Below, in pieces: positions 60,037 to 64,000 of a stretch of DNA of 64,000 bases (its first letter is position 1; every line of letters begins with the position of its first letter). The DNA comes from Aestuariispira insulae. Its GTDB lineage: Bacteria > Pseudomonadota > Alphaproteobacteria > UBA8366 > Aestuariispiraceae. Under the pieces are notes generated by a model, which saw only the letters and a list, made by a program, of their open reading frames with translations, was not told the origin of the DNA and ran no database searches. Location of the stretch: positions 1 through 64,000 of the forward strand of contig NZ_QRDW01000016.1 of the NCBI RefSeq assembly GCF_003385955.1, written 5' to 3'. The position numbers and the translations under genes were made by a program.

Positions 60037-61707
60037 TTAATGGGGGTTTTCTCTCGATGCCGTCCGCAAAACGACCCGGTCCGCCGGAAAGATGATCTCG
60101 ACTTTGGTGCCGGCATTTACCTCACTGTTGATCCGGATATGGCCATCATGCAACTCAGCCAGACGGCGGCAGATATAGAGGCCAAGGCCGGTGCCGCGAT
60201 CGGCGCGCGCCACATGGGGCTTGGCCTGGTAGAAAGGCTCGGTCAGATGGACAAGATCCTCATCCGATATGCCGCAGCCGGTATCACGCACTGCCAGGAT
60301 GCATTCTCCGTTCGCAGACAAGCGCCAGGAGACGGAGACAGCACCGCCTTTCGGCGTGAAGCGCACGGCATTGGAAACCAGGTTGTTCAAAATCTGGTTC
60401 AGGGCCTTTGGATCTGCCTCCAGCCAGATATGTTCTACCGCATCAAATTCACCGGTGAGGCTGATGTCCTTGCCGATCAACTCGGCGGAAAAGATCCGCA
60501 GGACATAGGATGAAGCCGCCCGCAGGTCATTCCGGGCGGGTACGATATGATACTCGCCGCTTTCAATCTTTGAAAGATCCAGGATGTCATTGATCAGCAA
60601 CAGCAATTGCTGACCGCTCTTGTAAATCAGATCGGCATATTCCTCATATCTTTTGTGACCCAGTTCGCCGAAGGTTTTGAGCATGAAGATCTCTGAAAAA
60701 CCGAGGATGGCATTCAAGGGCGTTCGCAAATCATGGCTCATGGAGGCCAGGAAGTCGGATTTTGCCCGGTTGGCTTTTTCCGCGCGTTCCCGTGATTCCC
60801 GTAGGTCATTTTCCATTTTCTTGCGTTTAGAAATATTCAATGCGGCGGTGATGACGCCATCCACCTGGCCCTGTTCATCCAGTAGGGGCACCTTCGTGGT
60901 CAGGACCGTATGTTTCCTGCCTTTGAAATCCGGGATTTCCTCCTCGAAATTGATCAATGGCAGGCCGGTTTCAATCACCTTGCGGTCATTCTGGTCGGCA
61001 ATCTCGCCCATTTCTGTTCCAAGGAGGTCACCCATGGTCTTTCCGACCACCTCTTCCGGTTCGACACCAAACAGCCATTGCGCCTGGTAGCGGTTGACGA
61101 AACGGTATCTGCGATCCAGCCCCTTGACGCTGATCGTAGTTGGCACCGTATCCAGGATGGTGCGCAACAACTGCCGGTTTCGAAGCAGCCGGATCTCCGT
61201 TTCCTTGATCCGTGTCACATCCCGGCCGGTGCCTCGATAGCCTTTGAAGGTACCCTTCTTGTCAAAAACCGGACGGCCATTGTTGGACAGCCAGCGGACC
61301 GTGCCGTCGGGCTGGGGGCGCGGGAAGACAAAATCCTCAAAGGCGCGGTGGTTTTCAAGATCGTCCAGCTGCCTTTGCATCATCTCGGCCGGAATGCCGG
61401 TAATGCCGGTTTCCTCCCGCTTCTTGCCCATCAGATAATCGGAGGAGACGCCGGTAATCTCCTCAAAATGATCAGAGAAATAGGAATAGCGCAGATTTTC
61501 ATCCATCTCCCAGAACCAGTGTGCGGATGATTTTGCGAAATCCTCAAACCGCTCTTCATTCCAGCGATGGGCTTCGATCTCCCCAAAAAGTGAGGGGGAA
61601 GGCTCCCGGCGTCCGCGCAGCCACCAACCGGCCAGGAAACCGAGTGCGCCCAAAGCCAGCATTCCGGCGGTCCAAAGGGTGATATCGGTTCCGTTAGAGA
61701 TATCCAA
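60037..61707 (-). CDS. PAS-domain sensor histidine kinase
   Basis: A 556-residue kinase: one N-terminal helix (about 15-30), two PAS domains (about 50-175 and 180-300), HisKA with phospho-His in SMSHDLRTPLNAILGF, and HATPase with NNLVSNAVRFTPKGG, DTGCGISDEDL and GTGLGLYICRRLAELHDG. It resembles the PleC/DivJ-like alphaproteobacterial kinases. The TTG start at 61707 has no clear ribosome site; ATG 61662 is possible. It has no neighbouring response regulator. Confidence 0.88.
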   Translation of the reverse strand: MDISNGTDITLWTAGMLALGALGFLAGWWLRGRREPSPSLFGEIEAHRWNEERFEDFAKSSAHWFWEMDENLRYSYFSDHFEEITGVSSDYLMGKKREETGITGIPAEMMQRQLDDLENHRAFEDFVFPRPQPDGTVRWLSNNGRPVFDKKGTFKGYRGTGRDVTRIKETEIRLLRNRQLLRTILDTVPTTISVKGLDRRYRFVNRYQAQWLFGVEPEEVVGKTMGDLLGTEMGEIADQNDRKVIETGLPLINFEEEIPDFKGRKHTVLTTKVPLLDEQGQVDGVITAALNISKRKKMENDLRESRERAEKANRAKSDFLASMSHDLRTPLNAILGFSEIFMLKTFGELGHKRYEEYADLIYKSGQQLLLLINDILDLSKIESGEYHIVPARNDLRAASSYVLRIFSAELIGKDISLTGEFDAVEHIWLEADPKALNQILNNLVSNAVRFTPKGGAVSVSWRLSANGECILAVRDTGCGISDEDLVHLTEPFYQAKPHVARADRGTGLGLYICRRLAELHDGHIRINSEVNAGTKVEIIFPADRVVLRTASRENPH

Positions 61708-61817
61708 AATACTGTTGCTGCCGCTTTTATCGGGTCAATACCGGATCTTCCAAGCTTTACAGTCACATAAAACCGGTTCGAAAGGAAGACGAATCAAAGC
61801 GTTGTATTGGTCAGATC

Positions 61818-63050
61818 TTAGATCATCGACTGTGCGGCGGCCTGACCGGTCCAATAGGCTCCCTGAATGGAGGCATTGGATCTTTTTGAACAGGCCTCGC
61901 CGGCGAAAAACAGACGCCCGTCAATTGGTTCTGCCATTTTTTCGCGCATCGGGTAACAACCGGGCAGGGCGGTTGAATAAGCACCCTTCACCCAGGGTTC
62001 GGTACGCCAGGCGGTGACAATTTCGCGATTGATGCCTTTGGTGATGTCACTTCCAAAAATCTGGCGCAGCTTTTCCGAATAATAGTCAACTGCCGCAGCC
62101 TGCCCGGCCTGTTCCAGCCAGTCGGCAAAACGGCCGCCATTGACGAATTCGACATAATTATAGCCGAAGGGTCTTACTTGAATATGGATGGCTTCCTCAT
62201 CGCCGAATTTGGCCAGGAAGGAAGCCGGGACATCATCGCCAAAGGGGGCCTTGTCATATCCCAGGCAGATACGGTTTTGGTTGCCAAGTGGCAGGCCGTG
62301 CACTGCCTGCATTTTCCAGTCCGGCAGTCGCGGCGTGAATTTAATGTCGCCCGCGGCCAGGATGCCGGTGGAAATCGTGAGTAGGACCTTGTTGGCAACG
62401 ATGTTGCCTTTGGATGTTTTAAGGATGATCTTTTTCCCGGACCAATCGATCTCGGTGACGGCCGTATTGAGATGCACGGGGGCATCTGCTCCCCAGCGGG
62501 CGACCAGCGTGCCCAGCCCTTCAACAATCGGACAATCTTCAACATCTTCATCATAATCCAGATAGGCGGCGGCGGAGGCCTGGTCCACGTCAACCGAATG
62601 ATCGAGGGAAGAATAGTAATTGAAATAGGGCGCCCACCGGCTTTCCTGATCCGTGGCCTCGAAGATGGAGAGATCCCCACCGTTTTTGAGAGCGTTTTCC
62701 ATCAATGCAAACTGCCGATCCCAAAAAGAGTTATAGTCCCGGCTTTGTGCGTTGTTGAGCCATTGACCATCTTCCAGGATCAGATCCGGTGTATCTTCTT
62801 CAAAATAGGTAAAGCCCAACTTGTCCGCGATCGGCTTGAAGGGATTCTGGCTGGCCACATGCATCCAATGGGCGCCAAGGTCAAAGACCTCTCCGGGCCT
62901 GACCTGTTCCGTATAGGCGCGCCCCCCGATCCGGTGCGATCCTTCCAGGATGACAAAATCGCGTCCGGCCTTGGCCAGGGTTTTGGCAGCCTGCAGGCCT
63001 GAAATGCCGGCACCGACGATGACAATATCTGTTTCCGAGGAACTGGACAT
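61818..63050 (-). CDS. FAD-dependent amine oxidase
   Basis: A 410-residue flavin monoamine oxidase: FAD loop VIVGAGISGLQAAKTL, GGRAYTEQ, DLGAHWMH, and the C-terminal FAD/substrate motif LFFAGEACSKRSNASIQGAY. The family oxidises primary or polyamines and some amino acids. ATG 63050 with AGG 8 nt upstream is favoured; the frame runs to 63095. Confidence 0.88.
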   Translation of the reverse strand: MSSSSETDIVIVGAGISGLQAAKTLAKAGRDFVILEGSHRIGGRAYTEQVRPGEVFDLGAHWMHVASQNPFKPIADKLGFTYFEEDTPDLILEDGQWLNNAQSRDYNSFWDRQFALMENALKNGGDLSIFEATDQESRWAPYFNYYSSLDHSVDVDQASAAAYLDYDEDVEDCPIVEGLGTLVARWGADAPVHLNTAVTEIDWSGKKIILKTSKGNIVANKVLLTISTGILAAGDIKFTPRLPDWKMQAVHGLPLGNQNRICLGYDKAPFGDDVPASFLAKFGDEEAIHIQVRPFGYNYVEFVNGGRFADWLEQAGQAAAVDYYSEKLRQIFGSDITKGINREIVTAWRTEPWVKGAYSTALPGCYPMREKMAEPIDGRLFFAGEACSKRSNASIQGAYWTGQAAAQSMI

Positions 63051-63219
63051 GATTTGACCTGGCAAAAATTCGTTAATGGCTGCGCCGTCTATCATTCAGA
63101 AACCGGGCCCGCAAGCGGGTATTGGTGTCCGGTGCCAGGATCGCATTGGTTGACAATACAATCCTGTGGCCCCTCTAATTTGATAGCATGAAAAATGGTC
63201 CGATGGAAAAAGCGGTGCG

Positions 63220-64000
63220 ATGAACGGGATATCCCTGCCGGAAAAAATGATGGCTGAGGCCGAAGCACTTTTGGCGGCCGACAAGGCTGCGGAGGCGCTT
63301 CCCCTGCTGGAAACTTTGGCCAGGGGCGCGCCCAGCGCGGACAATATCCGGAAGCTGGTTGATTGCTGTTTACGTGCCGGATGCCATGAAGCGGCATTCA
63401 ACTATCAAAAACAGCTGCTGGCCCTGAAACCGACCGGGGCGAATTGGGTGTTGTTGGCGGAAATGGCGCTGGGGCAGGGCGCGGTGGAAAGCGCGCTGGA
63501 TATTTTCCTGAATGCGCTTGCGGCACATCCCGAAGATCCGGTGATCCTGCAGGCGGCCGTCGGATCTCTGGAGAGGGTCAATTGCCGGGTTTATGATCCG
63601 GTTTTGGCGCGGTTTTTGATTCTGTTGTTGGAGCGGCCGGATCAAAACCCGTTGTCTGTTTATGCCTATGCCGCCCAGCAGGTAGCCTCTGCGCCGCCTT
63701 TCCAGCAATTGTTGGCGAAAGCGAAGACGAAGACAGGTCCGGTACTGGAAGAGTTGAGCCCGCTGACTGAGCTGCCGTTATTGCCCGTTCTGTTGAAGCG
63801 GGCCTTGATCCAGGGGCCAGACCTGGAAACAGCCCTGATCGCGATCAGGAAATGTCTGCTCATAGCCTTCACCGGCGGTTCCGTGCTGGATGAGAAAGCC
63901 ACTGTATTGCTGTATGGCATTGCCGCACAATGTTTTGCCGGGGAATATATTTACCGGGAGACAGTGCCCGAAGCGCAAGCGATTGCGGCTCTTGAGGCCG
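63220..64000 (+). CDS. TPR-repeat SAM-methyltransferase-type protein (3' end beyond window)
   Basis: 260 residues are visible and the frame is open at the window end. Helical tetratricopeptide-like repeats fill about residues 1-115 (AEALLAADKAAEALPLLETL and ALDIFLNALAAHPEDPVILQ). After these come LPVLLKRALIQGPDLETALI and IAAQCFAGEYIY, typical of alphaproteobacterial TPR proteins with a C-terminal methyltransferase. The SAM domain itself is not in view, so the methyltransferase part is inferred. A short reading frame starting at ATG 63188 ends with a TGA that overlaps this start by ATGA. Confidence 0.7.
   Translation, partial: MNGISLPEKMMAEAEALLAADKAAEALPLLETLARGAPSADNIRKLVDCCLRAGCHEAAFNYQKQLLALKPTGANWVLLAEMALGQGAVESALDIFLNALAAHPEDPVILQAAVGSLERVNCRVYDPVLARFLILLLERPDQNPLSVYAYAAQQVASAPPFQQLLAKAKTKTGPVLEELSPLTELPLLPVLLKRALIQGPDLETALIAIRKCLLIAFTGGSVLDEKATVLLYGIAAQCFAGEYIYRETVPEAQAIAALEA

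Overview
The window reads as a chromosomal segment of an alphaproteobacterium. The gene families point this way: OlsBA ornithine-lipid synthesis, Fur/HmuSTUV haem uptake, a GreB-type cleavage factor, and dense signalling with PAS/HAMP kinases and a class III cyclase. Genes are tightly packed, with many 1-4 bp ATGA/GTGA/TGATG overlaps and several TTG or GTG starts. I see no IS element, integrase, CRISPR array, rRNA or replication origin. Order and genus cannot be fixed from sequence alone.

Layout. 1-1.4 kb: initiator tRNA with its terminator, then a gamma-butyrobetaine/trimethyllysine hydroxylase-like dioxygenase. 1.4-7.9 kb: first haem locus. Leftward it carries hmuS-hmuT-exbD-exbD-tonB. Rightward it carries a 55-residue HemP and a TonB-dependent receptor, from a shared promoter region with two Fur-like boxes. 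7.9-11.6 kb: a RimK-like ATP-grasp protein paired with a GNAT/C39-peptidase fusion, plus an AraC regulator. 11.9-18.1 kb: second haem locus (receptor, DUF2218, TonB, HmuT, HmuU, HmuV). No ExbB is present in either locus. 18-21 kb: FabI and a Cache-HAMP adenylate cyclase.

21.4-43.8 kb holds the most unusual content: about twenty genes that look like one envelope-lipid pathway. Carbon-chain building: a fused ketosynthase/chain-length-factor protein, FabG, FabZ, FabD and two ACPs. Amino acid side: a stand-alone adenylation domain, a PLP enzyme of the cysteine-synthase fold and a GcvT-like protein. Sugar/tailoring: two NAD-dependent epimerases, an FkbM methyltransferase and an RhlB-like glycosyltransferase. 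Processing and transport: a class C beta-lactamase-fold hydrolase, an ABC-2 exporter pair, a LolD/LolE-like ABC pair, two periplasmic LolA-like candidates and an outer-membrane beta-barrel. My inference is a glycosylated, aminoacyl-containing polyketide or unusual fatty acyl lipid that is moved to the outer membrane. The product is unknown.

43.9-64 kb: an ionotropic-glutamate-receptor-like membrane protein, ZntB and MscS transporters, a hybrid histidine kinase, the olsBA operon behind an 11-bp-periodic array of PhoB-like half-sites, ACT and metallo-beta-lactamase proteins, GreB, an aminotransferase, a rhomboid protease, an SH3 lipoprotein, a flavodoxin-like reductase, a solute-binding protein, a TrpD2/YbiB-like protein, a PAS kinase, a flavin amine oxidase, and the 5' part of a TPR/methyltransferase gene that runs off the window.
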